A program made the position numbers and the translations under genes. Below, one piece after another: positions 34,502 through 46,144 of a DNA stretch of 64,000 nucleotides; positions within the stretch are counted from its first letter, which is position 1, and each line of letters opens with the position of its first letter. The notes beneath the pieces were generated by a model. That model was not told the origin of the DNA. It saw nothing but the letters and a program-made list of their open reading frames with translations, and did not search any database. Source of the stretch: Skeletonema tropicum. Its lineage: Eukaryota > Bacillariophyta > Thalassiosirophyceae > Thalassiosirales > Thalassiosiraceae. The stretch lies in assembly GCA_037178625.1 (NCBI GenBank), contig CM074139.1, positions 2,170,001 through 2,234,000 of the forward strand, given 5' to 3'.

Positions 34502-37358
34502 ATGAAGTCCAGTGGTCAAAAGAATGACTACTGCTGTAATAATTGCCGTAGGGTGTTCAGCAAAAGACGGAGACCACATTCCGATCATCAGACAACGTCG
34601 ATCACCGCTATATTATCTAGACTATCGTTACTTATGATCGCTTTGGCGGCAGCGGCTATAGCGTCATCCACTCAAGTTATCGCAATCTCGGAGGCGGAAT
34701 ATTCAACTAAAGAAAATGAAGGTGATGGTGATGTTCCCTCATCCTCATCTTCATTGAGGAATAGTGCTGCTTCAGCCGTCAACAGGGCCTCCGAAATCAA
34801 CAGCCCTGCTACTCAACAATTCAGAACACTTATCAGCAACGCTGAAAACAGTCAGAGTGGAGCTCCATGTCCACCCGCATGGAAGTTTAATCGAGTCTAC
34901 TCAGCAAATGACGCGGTGACCTCCTTAAACACATCAACTATTTATACCTGTCGAGGCTCTCCCGCCACTGATTATTGTGGTCAATCTTCCTATGAAATCG
35001 AACGTGGACCTATGTATAAAGATGCATGGAAAGAGGTTGGACGATGTGTCGATGGTCAAATGATACTCGATGATAATGATGAGGTGGTAAATCTTCACAT
35101 GTACACTGACACTACTACTACGATGATTACTTCACCACCCACTCCACGTCCATCATCTCGTCTCCGAACAACGAGATTGGGAGGTAAAACTTCTAAGAGA
35201 GCAAAAACAGTGAAAGAAGAATCAATGGCTGCCAGTTTTGTGGCGGCCATAGTTGATGCACTTCAACCTATGAAGGAGGAACTAGAATCTAATGCGGTTA
35301 GTGAAGATATCAATACTGCTTCTGAGTCATTGAATGTTACAGAATGTGTTGATGGAGTGCTTTATATTTGTACGATTCAGGATTGGTGCGATTTGTCAGA
35401 CTTTGAACTCAAGGTGGGAAGGTATTGGACTATGATATGGGTGGAACATGGCAGTTGTGGCGTAGGCGGATGGGAAGACTTATTGAGTGGAGAAGGTACT
35501 TCTGGAGGAAATAATGAGTTGGATAGTGTCGAGGAAAATCCCTCCGACCCCTGTCCAGATGAGCCGTGGGTTGCAGGTCAATATTACACGGGTGGGGACG
35601 TGGTGATTGCGTCTCGTCAGACATTCAAATGCAGACCTTTCCCTTTCTCACTGTGGTGTGGGATGATTGGCTACCAACCAGGAAAAGATATGCATTGGGA
35701 GATGGCATGGGATCTGGAAGGTGATTGCTCTGCTGCCTCTGCTGGCGAGGCAGCGAATGTGGTAGCTGTGCCTCCGACTCCCAGGCCAAGGCCGACGCCA
35801 AATCCCACTCCAACACCTAGACCTCAAACTCCGCCAATCGCTGAGCCTGCCGGACTCAATTTTAGTGTGACCCCGAAGCCGACTCCAAGGCCAACTTTGA
35901 GGCCAGTAGCAAACGTCAACGTCGGTGTAGTGCCTACTCCCAAGCCTACTCGCATGCCAGTAAATCTGAGACCGAAACCTGTACCGGTGACTCCGAAGCC
36001 AACTCCTAGACCAGTCGCTCCCACACCGAAGCCAGTTGCTCCTACTCCGAGGCCGGTTGCTCCTACTCCGAGGCCGGTTGCCCCTACTCCGAGGCCAGTC
36101 GCTCCTACTCCGAGGCCGGTTGCCCCTACTCCGAGGCCCACTTCCAATACAGTTGCCCCCCCTCCTCCGGCATCTTCGTCTACAACTACCGGTTTCGTCG
36201 AAGTTGTTAAGTCACCACGCACAACTGAAGAAGTATATCGTATTCTCGCGGAGAAGAAAGGTAGAATAGACTCAGAGCTCTTCGTTTACGAAGGCGGATT
36301 AGCTGGACAATACGAAGAATCAGCTGTGTATAGATATAAAGGCTTCAGGGATGGCTTAGAAGTAATGCACGAAGAGGGTGTCGACGGTTCCTTTTTCTAC
36401 TTGGGTGATGGCAGCGATATCGGATATGAGATTGGATTGGTCAATATTGCAGCATTCATAGCCCAAAGTATGAAAGAAACTATCAAATACGACGTCTGCG
36501 ACGAGAATTCTTGGGATCTGGTCGATTCGAAGTATCCTTTATCCAACAGTTGTGGACAATTAGGTCAGTCTTACCAAGACTACCACTGCCCAGACCATGA
36601 GAGGCACATGGAATGTGAAGTTGACCCAAATATGAAGATTACAGCAACAACGAACGCAAAGTGGTATGGTGCGCCAGCACCTCTTTTTTGTGGTCCGAAG
36701 AAGGAGTTCCCCTTTACTGGCTTTTGGGACTACACGGCTGTTTGCCATGATCCTTGGGCGAATCCTCCAGAGTATTGTGAAGTGTACGAAGGCCAAAAGG
36801 GGGGAGATTTCGACAACACTTCACCTGTCAAAAATTCAGCTGGTAGGACGGACGTCGAGGGATGTTGTTGGTGGGGACGCGGAGTGATTCAGACGACTGG
36901 TGTTTGGTAAGTTTATTCTTCTTCATGTATTGTTATATTTATATGACACTCTTCTAATTTGAGCTGTGACAATCACTTACAGTAATTTTGGGAAGCTGAA
37001 CTATTTCCTCGGGGCACGAGCGGCAAAGGAGGGGCGGCCAAGTAGATATCCATCAATTGACTTCTGCAAAACCCCAGAAGCCATCTGTGCTTCGAAAGAG
37101 CATCAAGAACTTAAGTGGGTGGCAGGATATTTCTACTGGATCAATTCCCTTCAGTCTTACAGATCAGGGGGCTGGGACTACATTACAGAACTTCACAAGT
37201 TTGTCGAGAATGGAATGCAAGGTGACGCCTTTATCAATGCTGTGTCGGGCATCGTGAATAGAGGATGCCACAATCCTCCTTGCGGCACAGGTCCAGTAGA
37301 TGGCGGATCGGAAAGAAGTGCTAATTTCAGAAAAGTTCTTTCCGTGTTCCAAATATGA
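34502..37358 (+). CDS. Secreted GH19-type chitinase with chitin-binding-like repeats
   Basis: Exons 34502-36906 and 36983-37358 (76-bp intron) give 926 residues; splicing joins GVIQTTGV to [12 protein letters not shown] basic N-terminus leads to a signal-anchor ([16 protein letters not shown], about 40-58). Three related Cys/Trp modules follow at about 123-183, 280-320 and 349-415 ([19 protein letters not shown]), like CBM5/12-type chitin binders. A Pro-rich linker (about 420-556) repeats PVAPTPR. The end (about 567-926) is lysozyme-fold GH19-like: [13 protein letters not shown] with a likely catalytic Glu at 659, then [13 protein letters not shown]. Centric diatoms secrete chitin, so roles in fibre turnover or defence are plausible (inference). 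Parts of the 5' end were copied twice near 14.6 and 22.6 kb. Confidence 0.85.
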
Positions 37359-38491
37359 GATTTGAGGCTGAGTAGAAATGATATGATTTTGACGAAGAAC
37401 GCTTTAATACTTAATGGAATTACTTATCACAAATAATGGATGATAGAAAATGATTCAATGAATGACTCTCATACCTCTGCGATAATAAGTCTTGGAGAAG
37501 ACGATACATGAGTAGACGCAGCTCTATTTAATTTTGACAAGTCTGATGCGACACTGCAATACAACTGCCACAACTTTAAGTAAATAATAACGGTGAGCGA
37601 AGTAACGCTAAATCAAACAACATCATCGCGTCACTCCTCTCGGCTGAGAAGAGCAAGTTTCAACGAGGCAGACGCTCCAACACATCCCGCACCGACAGCT
37701 CCTCACAAATAATACTCACGGGAGAATAAATCATCGGAGAGTTGTTCTCAGACAACATGCAACTACTACCCTTCGCCATCAGCCCTCCAGGACTTTTTGG
37801 ACCCACAATCAACTACTTCCTATATGGCATACCACCAAACGGCGATAATAAAACACTTCACAACATCGACAAATCCAAATTCCCAAATGCCTCCAAAATG
37901 GCTCAAAAAGCTTTCACTAGAACCCCATCCAACATCCTGGAACGAGCTGACTGTATTTGGAAATCAAAACAACGCAACTACCATTACGGGGGTTCTTACA
38001 AAAGCCCTGACCCAAGCACCTACTATACACAAATTTTCGGGAGAACAGTTTGCAAGGCAAATGGCTCCGCAGGACTAGCTGCCATTCAAGCACTCTATGA
38101 GAGCAACGATGGCCCGATAACCGAGTAATCACTCAACGATGACCAAATTATTTCATATTTATTGTACAGTACAGGTGGCAGATCTACTTCACAAAGAAGT
38201 ATATAGCTCTCAGTCGACTCAAGAGTCTTCTCAGTCATTCACAGATGCTTTTCTTGTTCAACTAATAGTACAGATGGTAAAACTAGGAAGTAGCTCCCAG
38301 TCGACTTCAGAGTCTCTCAGCTATCCACAGATGCTTTTCTTGTGTACTATACCAGTGATACGTAGTTTACCGTAGCTCAGAAAAACCTAAAGTCCCACAC
38401 ACGTGGTCGGTGAAGGTGAACGAAGCACCTCTTTTGTGAACTAAGAACGAAGATATGTAGAGGGAAGGAATACAATACCCTTGCTATCATA
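37359..38491. other. Intergenic region with one unrecognised ORF
   Basis: Contains a 124-codon ORF from ATG at 37757 to 38128 (MQLLPFAISPPGLFGPTINY at the start), rich in Tyr, Asn and Lys, with no family I recognise. It could be a short gene or an exon left from a duplicated one. Around 38200-38340, two similar stretches share CAGTCGACT and CACAGATGCTTTTCTTGT about 95 bp apart. The rest is probably the promoter of the ATPase gene. Confidence 0.4.
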
Positions 38492-41400
38492 ATGGCCGAC
38501 GAGTTTCATATCGAAGGCTGCCACGGCACAATCGCCGAGCAAAAAGACGAGGCATTCTACGACGATCGATCGGATGCAAGTGACGATGAAGAGAAGGGCA
38601 AAATTAAGTTCCCTACGAGGCTCTACGGAAGGGAGAAGGAGTTGGATAGTTTGCAGAGGCTATATGCTGGGCTACTTGCCGGTGAAGATGAGGATGTATC
38701 AAGCTCTCAAGTGGTCTTTCTTTCGGGTTACAGGTAAGATGGTTTTATTATTACATATTTAAATTACATTATTTCTACATGTCAAATAGACGCGTAGTTG
38801 AGATGCCAAGACACTAACCACTAACTTATTTTATGTGACCGTCTCTCTGTGATGATTGATCAACAATACAATCTAATATCTTTATTCATCATTGTCAGTG
38901 GTGTGGGGAAATCATCTCTAATCAAAGAGTTCGTCAAACTACGCAGATCCAAATGTAACACCCCAATATTTCACGGGGCAGGCAAATACAGTGAGCAAAA
39001 CAGCGCATCTTCCCCATTCTTTGCAATCATCGAAGTGCTGGAAACGCTTGCTAATGAGCTATGTGAAACAAAGGATAATAGTGACAACGCAGCGAATGAA
39101 CAGCGAGAAAAAGTGTGGGAGAGCATCAGACAATCGGAATTAATTGGACCCGGGAAGGAGGGTGATTTGATATTGCGTGCAACATTCCCAGTGCTTGCAC
39201 CACTTCTTGATAGCTGTGTCGATACTAAAGAGGAGACAGCAAAAGATGGCTTGGCTGTGCACTCGACCATGTCAGCGATCAAGGAATGCACGTTACAGTT
39301 GTTGTGTGCTATTTGCAGAGCGTTGGATAATCCATTTATAATCTTCCTGGACGATCTGCAGTGGGCGGACGAAGCATCAATGGACATGCTGAATGTTTTG
39401 CTGACGAGTTCTGAACTGAAGAATCTCATGTTCATTTGTGCGTATCGATCGAATGAAGTGGATGTGGAACATTCATTTAGCAAGTTGATGGACGATGTTG
39501 TTGCTAAGAGAGACGAAAGAGTAGAAAAGATGGAGCTGTTCAGTCTCTCCCCAACGTCAATTACATCGTTCATTGCAGACTCGGTGAAGAAGGAGCAAGA
39601 AGATACTGAAGTGCAGGAGCTGTCGAGTGTCGTCTACCAAACAACGATGGGAAATATCTTCTTCACCAAACAAGCACTTGAGGAGCTTGTACGTAAGAAT
39701 ATCTTGTTTTACGATATGATGTGCTTTGAATGGCGATGGGTGGTCACGAAAGTTGAGGTGGCCAATAACATGTCAGCCGATGTAGTGGAATCGGTACTTG
39801 GCAAAATCAGGGACTTACCGGATGAGATGCAAGATCTGCTCTCTATCATGTCGTACATTCCCAACGCACTGGATGTGCCCACTTTGAAGGCGCTGATGTG
39901 TCGTGATGGTGCTTCATATGAAGAGCGTCAGTTGAAGGATCTACTCCAGCAATCATCCAATGAGGGGGATGCTGCTGCGAGTGAATCCGAACTGGATATT
40001 CGCTCACGATCGGATTCGCCAAGCATCCCTCAAATTTGCGTCTGAAAAGTCTGGATCGGACGAGACGTTGCTGCACATTTCGTCGGTGCTGTTAGCAGAA
40101 GGTGCTGGTAGAGAATGGTGTCAGTATGTTGCCGTCGATATTCTCAACTCACTGCCAGTTGAGAAGACGGACTGCAAAGACTTGGTGAAACTGAACTTGA
40201 AGGTCTCGCATCTTGCAAGGAATAGTGGAGCACTGGGGAAGGAGAATGCATTGCTGCACAAAGGGTTGGAGAGGCTGAAATCATCGGGTATGACATGGAG
40301 GAATGAGTATTATGAGCTCACACGACAGCTTTACGATGCTTTGTTGGTATCGGAGTATTCTTCTGGTGCGTGAGACATTCTACAACTTGATTGACGTTTT
40401 GTGTTGTTTTCTATTTTGACCATGATTAACCCACAATATTTTGTACTGACAGGAGCGTATGATGCAGCTAGGGCCGTCATTGATGAAGTTATTCTTAATG
40501 TCAAGACACCTGATGAAAAGCTGAACGCGTACACTCATCGCATCATGTGCCTCACGAGCGAGACAAGCGATTTTGGCAAAGGGGCGGAGATAGGCTTAGA
40601 AATACTCAGCAAGTATGGCATTGATATTCCTTTTTCTCCGAGCAAGACAGTGATGGCAAAAGAGGAGATGAAATACAAACTGGCATTGCGCAATCGTTCT
40701 CTTGTATCTTATCTGACATCATTCCCAATCAAAGAAGATCCTTTGCTTGCATTGTGTTATCATTTGAATTTATGTGCCTTGTGTAAGTCCATTCATTCTC
40801 TTTTCGAAATGCAATTGCACATGTTTTTCTCTAATTTTATTACAATCTTCTTTTACCGCTACAGATTCTGGAAATCTCGACGTCTTGAAGCTATTGAATT
40901 GGAAGATAATTCAATATGTTCTGAAGAGGGGAAGTTTCAGCTCTTGTACAACTTGGTATCTTTTGTTGTTTTCTATCTCAACTATGCTCAATCTCCACTT
41001 GATATTGATATCTTTTGTTGTTTTCTATCTCAACTATGCTCAATCTCACAATCAATCTTATGCATTGGCAGGCGCGTATGATGCAGCTAGGGCCGTCATT
41101 GATGAAGTTATTCATAACGCAAAGACACCTGATGAAAAGCTGAACGCATACACTCATCGAATCAAGTGCCTAATGAGCGAGACAAGCGAGTATGGCAAAG
41201 GGGCAGAGATGGGGTTAGAAATTCTCAGCAAGTATGGCATTGATATCCCGCTTTCTCCGAGCAAGGCATTGATGGCAAAGGAGGAGATGAAATACAAACT
41301 GGCTCTACGGAACCGTTCTTTATCTTGTTTGACATCATTCCCAATCAAAGAAGACCCTCTACTTGCATTGTGTCAGACATTAAATATATGTGCCTTGTGT

Positions 41401-42751
41401 AAGTCCATCATTCTCTTTCGAATTGCTTATGTGTACGTCTGCGATTCTCATATTCTTTTTTCACGATAGTTTCTGGAAAGTCGGACGTCATGAAGCTATT
41501 GATTTGGAAGATAATTCAGTTTGTTCTGAAGAAAGGGAGTATCAGCTCGAATTTGGTATATATTTTGGCGACATCTTCTTTAGTGTATGTCAGAGCAAAT
41601 GACGTGAAGAGGTGCAATGAGTTCGCAACGACTGCTCATGCCCTTTGTCCACGAATACGTGACGACAAACAGAATTATCTACAGTCTTTAAATTGCGTGT
41701 GTTATGCCATGTGTCTGTTGCAGCCCTTCAGAAGTTTGACGGGTCCATTTCTGCAAATCTATAAAGACTGTAAGGTAAGTTGTGATAGACTCTACCTTGT
41801 TTTACTCGTTCACTCCATCCACGCGCTCATATCACATTCCTCCTATACATTCCTCCTTTAATCAAGCTCATTGGAGATGTCGAGACGTCTCTCAACGGAC
41901 TCAATGCCTACACACAATGCTTCTACGGTGCAGGATGTGAGCTCGGGCCTATCTTTGAGTCCCAGCTTTTCGTTATAGAGGAGTATTGCAGGAATCTTGG
42001 ACGTAAGTCGAGCCTTATACTCTTCTCCATGTATAGGCAGTTTGCGCTGAATCTGCGCAAGCCTATCAACAACCCGTGCAAGTTGGTAGGTGAGGCGTTC
42101 AACGAAGAACAAGTATTGAGTGAGCTGGAGGGCAGTGCTCATTTTCAGACTCTTCGTGACTCGAGCAGCCTACGAATGCAGCTGGCATTTGTGTTTTGGA
42201 ATGAAGCTGAGATGATTGACTTGTTGAAAATTCTTGAGACTTATCCATTGCAAGATCAGTTCGCAGCACGATTGCACAACCGCTCGGCCTTTACCGGTTT
42301 GGCAGCCTTTGCCATGTGTCACAAGAAGGACTGTGCGTCGTACAAAGCATTGGGTGAGAAGTGCTTGGGTCATTTCAAGTTTTTATCTAAGAGTGGCTCT
42401 GTGAATGCTCGGCCTGTGTATTTGTTCTTGAAGTGCATGAAAAGTCCCAGTCGAGATGCCTTTTGTAAAGCGATTGAAGCATGTGCAGAAGGGAACTTCG
42501 TGAACCTGGAGGCAATTATAAATGAGCGATACGCTGCATTTTTGAGAAAGGAGAAGGATGAGACGGCTTCCAACAGGTGCCTAACAGATGCTTACTTTTT
42601 GTATCAGGAATGGGGCGCAGATGCAAAGGCGTTGCAGTTGAGTAAAGATCACGAGTTTTTGAAGAAAGCTAAGAGGAAGAAAGCGCGCTCTGCTAGTGTT
42701 ACTGTGAGCAATACATCTTATGATACAATTTCTTCCTTCCTCAAAAAGTAA
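38492..42751 (+). CDS. STAND/AAA_16-type ATPase, copy 2 (six exons, exon duplication, one frameshift)
   Basis: Exons 38492-38733, 38899-40365, 40453-40782, 40865-41398, 41470-41774 and 41867-42751, in phase with copy 1. Walker A (SGVGKSSL) again spans the first intron; Walker B is FLDDLQWAD. An extra G in a run of five (39964-39968; four in copy 1) shifts the frame in exon 2 and would stop translation about 20 codons later. The sequence otherwise stays open for a total of about 1253 residues. The gene carries a second copy of the AYDAARAVIDEV exon (see 40453-41398). The C-terminus is shorter than in copy 1. The two paralogues are in opposite orientation 34 kb apart. The G-run lesion is a typical homopolymer error, so this gene may be intact in reality. 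Confidence 0.8.
40453..41398 (+). repeat. Tandem exon duplication within ATPase copy 2
   Basis: The exon starting GAYDAARAVIDEV (40453-40782) recurs at about 41070-41398. Between them is a partial copy of the following exon (SGNLDVLKLL) and two copies of a 38-bp intron-derived repeat (40959-40996, 41009-41046). Copy 1 has the exon once. The join is open in frame from 40865 to 41398 with no stop, so no extra intron is needed. It adds about 180 residues of helical repeat. Confidence 0.8.
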
Positions 42752-43287
42752 TCTTCCAACAACAAACCATAGTCTGTGCAGCCGTTCAATATCATCAGGT
42801 GTGCTGATTGATCATACGATTAAAAAATATAGTAATAGCTCACAATCTTTCTTATTCTCAATTGAATTGACGACAGCAATGACTCTGTACTGAGAGTGTC
42901 AGATGGAGGATAGAGAGGATAGCATGATAGGATGATGGCATAATAGGTCGCAGAGGTATTTGATTATCGTAGGAAAGTACAGAGGCAAGCGCGGTCTCTC
43001 GATCGAGCGTGACAATTGGCAGGTGATACTTGCTTTCTTGGGCCTAGGAAAAGATAGCCATCTCAAAAAGTCCGCGAGCATCAAAAGTCCGCGAAGCAAG
43101 AGCCCCGAAAACTGTATTTGATTTCTTCATGAGCAAAGCTCTAGCTGACTACGTAGCACTCACTACGCTTTAACCCTTGCCCTACGCCTCCCGCCCTACT
43201 TCATCGCAGCAAATCCTCAGTCTCAAGGCACCGCTACGACCAATCATCTTCATCCAGCAGCAGTTGTAATATCATCAGCATTAAAAA
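42752..43287. other. Intergenic region
   Basis: Between the end of ATPase copy 2 and the start of the tail-anchored protein gene. The last 140 bp are C-rich and probably include the 5' UTR of the latter. No ORF, repeat or RNA gene seen. Confidence 0.4.
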
Positions 43288-45135
43288 ATGGTGAGCGGTG
43301 TGGCAGCCAGCATCCGCTCGTCCCTCGAAAGCACCACGTTCGATCTCGCCGGCCACGACGCCACCTCCATCCAATCCATCACACACGATGCCTTCTCCAC
43401 CCCCTTCCCCCCACTCGATCAAATGATCCGAATCACCTTCGTCGTCGGCGCGGGCAAATTATCTCGGCAGAAGTACGATGCCAAGGCCATGCAGATTTTG
43501 ACGGCGGCTCTACGAGAATTGGAGTACGTGGAAGATCGGGGGGCGGGATGTTCGTTGGATTGTGCGGGGTGTTTCAAGACGCAGCATGATACGGGCAAGA
43601 ATTTGTTCACGGTGGTGGTCTTTCCGAAACTTAGTGCGTCAACTAGTGCATCTAATAATGCTAACGGTGGTGAAAATGAAGAGGATGATTCTCTCTTACC
43701 CTCCAATAGTCCGGGATACAAAATTGCAGTCTGTTCGATATCCACTTTTCAATCTCTCCTCTCCTCACAATGTCCGACATATGCTCAAAAAAGAAAGTGT
43801 ATGGAATGTATCGAGGGGCTAATGGAATTACTGCAATCTATGGAAGACAAATTGATGGGTGGTCATCCATTGGATTCAGCAGAACAATCACTCTATGACG
43901 AAATGGAAGATCTATCAGAAAAGTTGGCATACACTCAAAAAGAGGCGGCCAAGCATGTCGATGAGGGCTTGTTGACCGTCCAGGAAAAGGAAATGCTGGT
44001 GGAAATGAATCAGAAGCGTATTGCTGTATTGATGAAGGAGAAGAGTTCGGCAGCTGTTGCTGAAAAACTGAAAAAGGCTCTTGCGAGAAAAGAACATTTG
44101 CAAAGTCTCACTGATGAAAAGTTATCATCGTTATCGTCAACGTATCCTCCTCCGTTACGACATGAGGCAAAAATAACGCCACTGAGAAAGAAATTGCTAC
44201 CGTTGCTTGCATTAGAGGGGAAAGCAAAGGGAGGCTTCCTGACATTGGCAGAAACCAGGGCGTTGACTGAAAAAGAAGAAATTGAAAGTGAAATCGAGCA
44301 TTTGGAAGAGGCGAGTTACGGTTGGTTCGAGGAAGAAGATGCATTCGAAGAACGTTTGCAGAAGAGCAGGGACAAGTTTAATGCAAAGTATGCCAAGAAG
44401 AGCGGTGGTGGAAAAGCATCATCGGGGACAAAGACTTCCGCTGCCGGGAGGTCTGGCGGTGGAGGAGGGAACAGTGTGAATAAATGGGTATTGCCTGGTC
44501 AGAAACAACAGGGCAGTAGTGGTGCGTGGGGGGCTTCGAGTGGGAAGAAGAAAGGTGGTAAAGGTGGAGCTGTGTTTTCGGCCATGATGATGGATGATAG
44601 TTCCAGTGATGAAGAGGAGCTTCCTGAAGAAAAGGCAGCTCCTAGTCCCGTCCGTGCGGCTGTCACGAAGACGACAAAGGACAAGAATTCTTCTCATCCT
44701 GGATCATCAAACTTTATCAAAGTAAAGGGTGGTCAATCGTCAGCACCCAAAAGCAATGTCACAAGTAGTAGCAGCAGCAGCAGCAGCAACAACAACAAAA
44801 ACAGCAACACACCGCAAGTCGAATCTACGTCTGCCCCGAAATCCAAATCAAAGAACAAGTCGAAAAAGAAGAAGAAGAAAGCGAAACAAAGCCAAGCAAA
44901 TAATGATGTTGTTGAAGAAGAGGATAAGATCGAAGAAGAAAACCAGGCTAGCAGTGGAGATGCATCTGGGGTGATCAAATCAGCCGATGAAGCAACCATA
45001 TCCAACAGTTTGATGATGTTTTGGGATTCTTTTCTCCGTCCAGTGCTGATGTTCATCATATCCTGTTTAGTATCGCTAGTGAGTGGATTGATAGGAGGGA
45101 AGGACAAGAAGAGAGGCAAAAAGAAGAGGAGATAA
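43288..45135 (+). CDS. Tail-anchored coiled-coil protein of unknown function
   Basis: Single-exon ORF of 615 residues. About 45-115 is a conserved-looking globular part ([34 protein letters not shown]). Residues about 165-390 are charged and helical (probable coiled coil). About 390-560 is low complexity, with Gly/Ser runs, a poly-Ser run, and a basic [14 protein letters not shown] segment next to an acidic one. Near the end (about 580-602), [20 protein letters not shown] is a single hydrophobic span followed by a Lys/Arg tail, the layout of a tail-anchored membrane protein with its bulk in the cytosol. I do not recognise the family. It ends 37 bp from the end of the convergent SAR1 gene, so the 3' UTRs must overlap or be very short. 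Confidence 0.7.
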   Translation: MVSGVAASIRSSLESTTFDLAGHDATSIQSITHDAFSTPFPPLDQMIRITFVVGAGKLSRQKYDAKAMQILTAALRELEYVEDRGAGCSLDCAGCFKTQHDTGKNLFTVVVFPKLSASTSASNNANGGENEEDDSLLPSNSPGYKIAVCSISTFQSLLSSQCPTYAQKRKCMECIEGLMELLQSMEDKLMGGHPLDSAEQSLYDEMEDLSEKLAYTQKEAAKHVDEGLLTVQEKEMLVEMNQKRIAVLMKEKSSAAVAEKLKKALARKEHLQSLTDEKLSSLSSTYPPPLRHEAKITPLRKKLLPLLALEGKAKGGFLTLAETRALTEKEEIESEIEHLEEASYGWFEEEDAFEERLQKSRDKFNAKYAKKSGGGKASSGTKTSAAGRSGGGGGNSVNKWVLPGQKQQGSSGAWGASSGKKKGGKGGAVFSAMMMDDSSSDEEELPEEKAAPSPVRAAVTKTTKDKNSSHPGSSNFIKVKGGQSSAPKSNVTSSSSSSSSNNNKNSNTPQVESTSAPKSKSKNKSKKKKKKAKQSQANNDVVEEEDKIEEENQASSGDASGVIKSADEATISNSLMMFWDSFLRPVLMFIISCLVSLVSGLIGGKDKKRGKKKRR

Positions 45136-45172
45136 GCTATAAGGTAATAACAAACGGTTTGTTATCATTCCA

Positions 45173-45875
45173 CTACGTCAGAAACTGAGATAGCCAGTCG
45201 AACGCATCTTTGTAACCCATTCGTCGGACAACAGAGCACATGAACACCTCAATGGGACAAGCATCATACCCATCATTATATTGGAACGCATCACGATCCT
45301 TTCCATACGTATCCTGTAATCCGAGCGCATACTTGAGCTCATTTTCCGACGATGCATTCGGCAGATCAATCTTGTTCCCAAGCACCAAGAATGGAACTCC
45401 ACGAAGTTCATCACTCGAGAGTAAATTGTCAAGCTCACGCTTTGCCTCTGGGAGTCTCTGTCGATCTACTGCGTCAACGAGGAAGACTACACCATCGACT
45501 GTCGTGGTGTAATCTTGCCACAGTCTTCTGGCTGTTTCGTGTCCTCCTAAATCAAACGCCTTGAGTTTGAGTTGTCCGACGACTAGCTCTTCTGTGTTGG
45601 GGTGTAATGTTGGCTCTGCCGATACGGCACGATTATCTTTTAGCATGTGGAGCAATGTCGTTTTCCCTGCATTGTCAAGACCCAAGAATAGTATTTTGGC
45701 ATTCTTGTGGTAGAGTCCTGAATCGAATGGAATGAATGATGAATGAATGAGGATGAGATTGGAAAAGACTTCGCGAGACGATTCAAACTTTGTGAGAAAT
45801 TCATTCGAAAGAGGCAGACGAATACGTACCCAGAGATGCAAGGATCCCATAGAACCAGTCCCAGACTATCGACAT
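45173..45875 (-). CDS. SAR1: SAR1 small GTPase (COPII coat assembly)
   Basis: Exon 1 (45875-45830) encodes [15 protein letters not shown], the amphipathic N-terminal helix that inserts into ER membrane. A 112-bp intron (donor GTACGT) joins it to exon 2 (45717-45173), giving 196 residues, the usual SAR1 length. The P-loop GLDNAGKT is at 28-35, DLGGHE is the switch II motif, and NKIDLPNA is the guanine-specificity motif. SAR1-GTP recruits Sec23/24 to start COPII vesicles at the ER. The start was fixed by the helix, which lies in a tiny first exon and is easily missed. The gene is divergent from the thiouridylase gene 270 bp away and convergent with the tail-anchored protein gene. Confidence 0.95.
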
Positions 45876-46144
45876 CCCTTTCAATCAATTCGTTCTCGCG
45901 GGTGGATACCAATGCTTTCCCCTCTCCACAATCGACCTCAAGCACGGACAGAACTCGAAGTCTCTAAGCTAGCTAAGGAAGTAAATCTAAAAATCTGTAA
46001 ATCTTAAAACTGTCGTTCGTCGTTCGCGCCATTTCGAAAACCCTCCACGCCACAACCACATCTTGCTTTTTATTTGTGAATGGTGAATGCATTCCTCTAC
46101 ACAATACACAATATGCTTACTACCACTGCCACTGCTATTGTACC
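45876..46144. promoter_or_regulatory. Shared promoter region of SAR1 and the thiouridylase gene
   Basis: These 269 bp separate two divergent start codons, so both promoters must fit here or overlap. No TATA box is evident. An in-frame GTG at 46076 extends the thiouridylase ORF upstream but is not a likely start. Confidence 0.5.

Noticed and set aside
43288..45135. Signal-recognition-particle receptor alpha subunit
   Set aside because: No GTPase motifs are present, and the membrane segment is at the wrong end.
46076..46144. Earlier start of the thiouridylase at a GTG codon
   Set aside because: Nuclear genes use ATG; the first in-frame ATG at 46145 begins an Arg-rich presequence.
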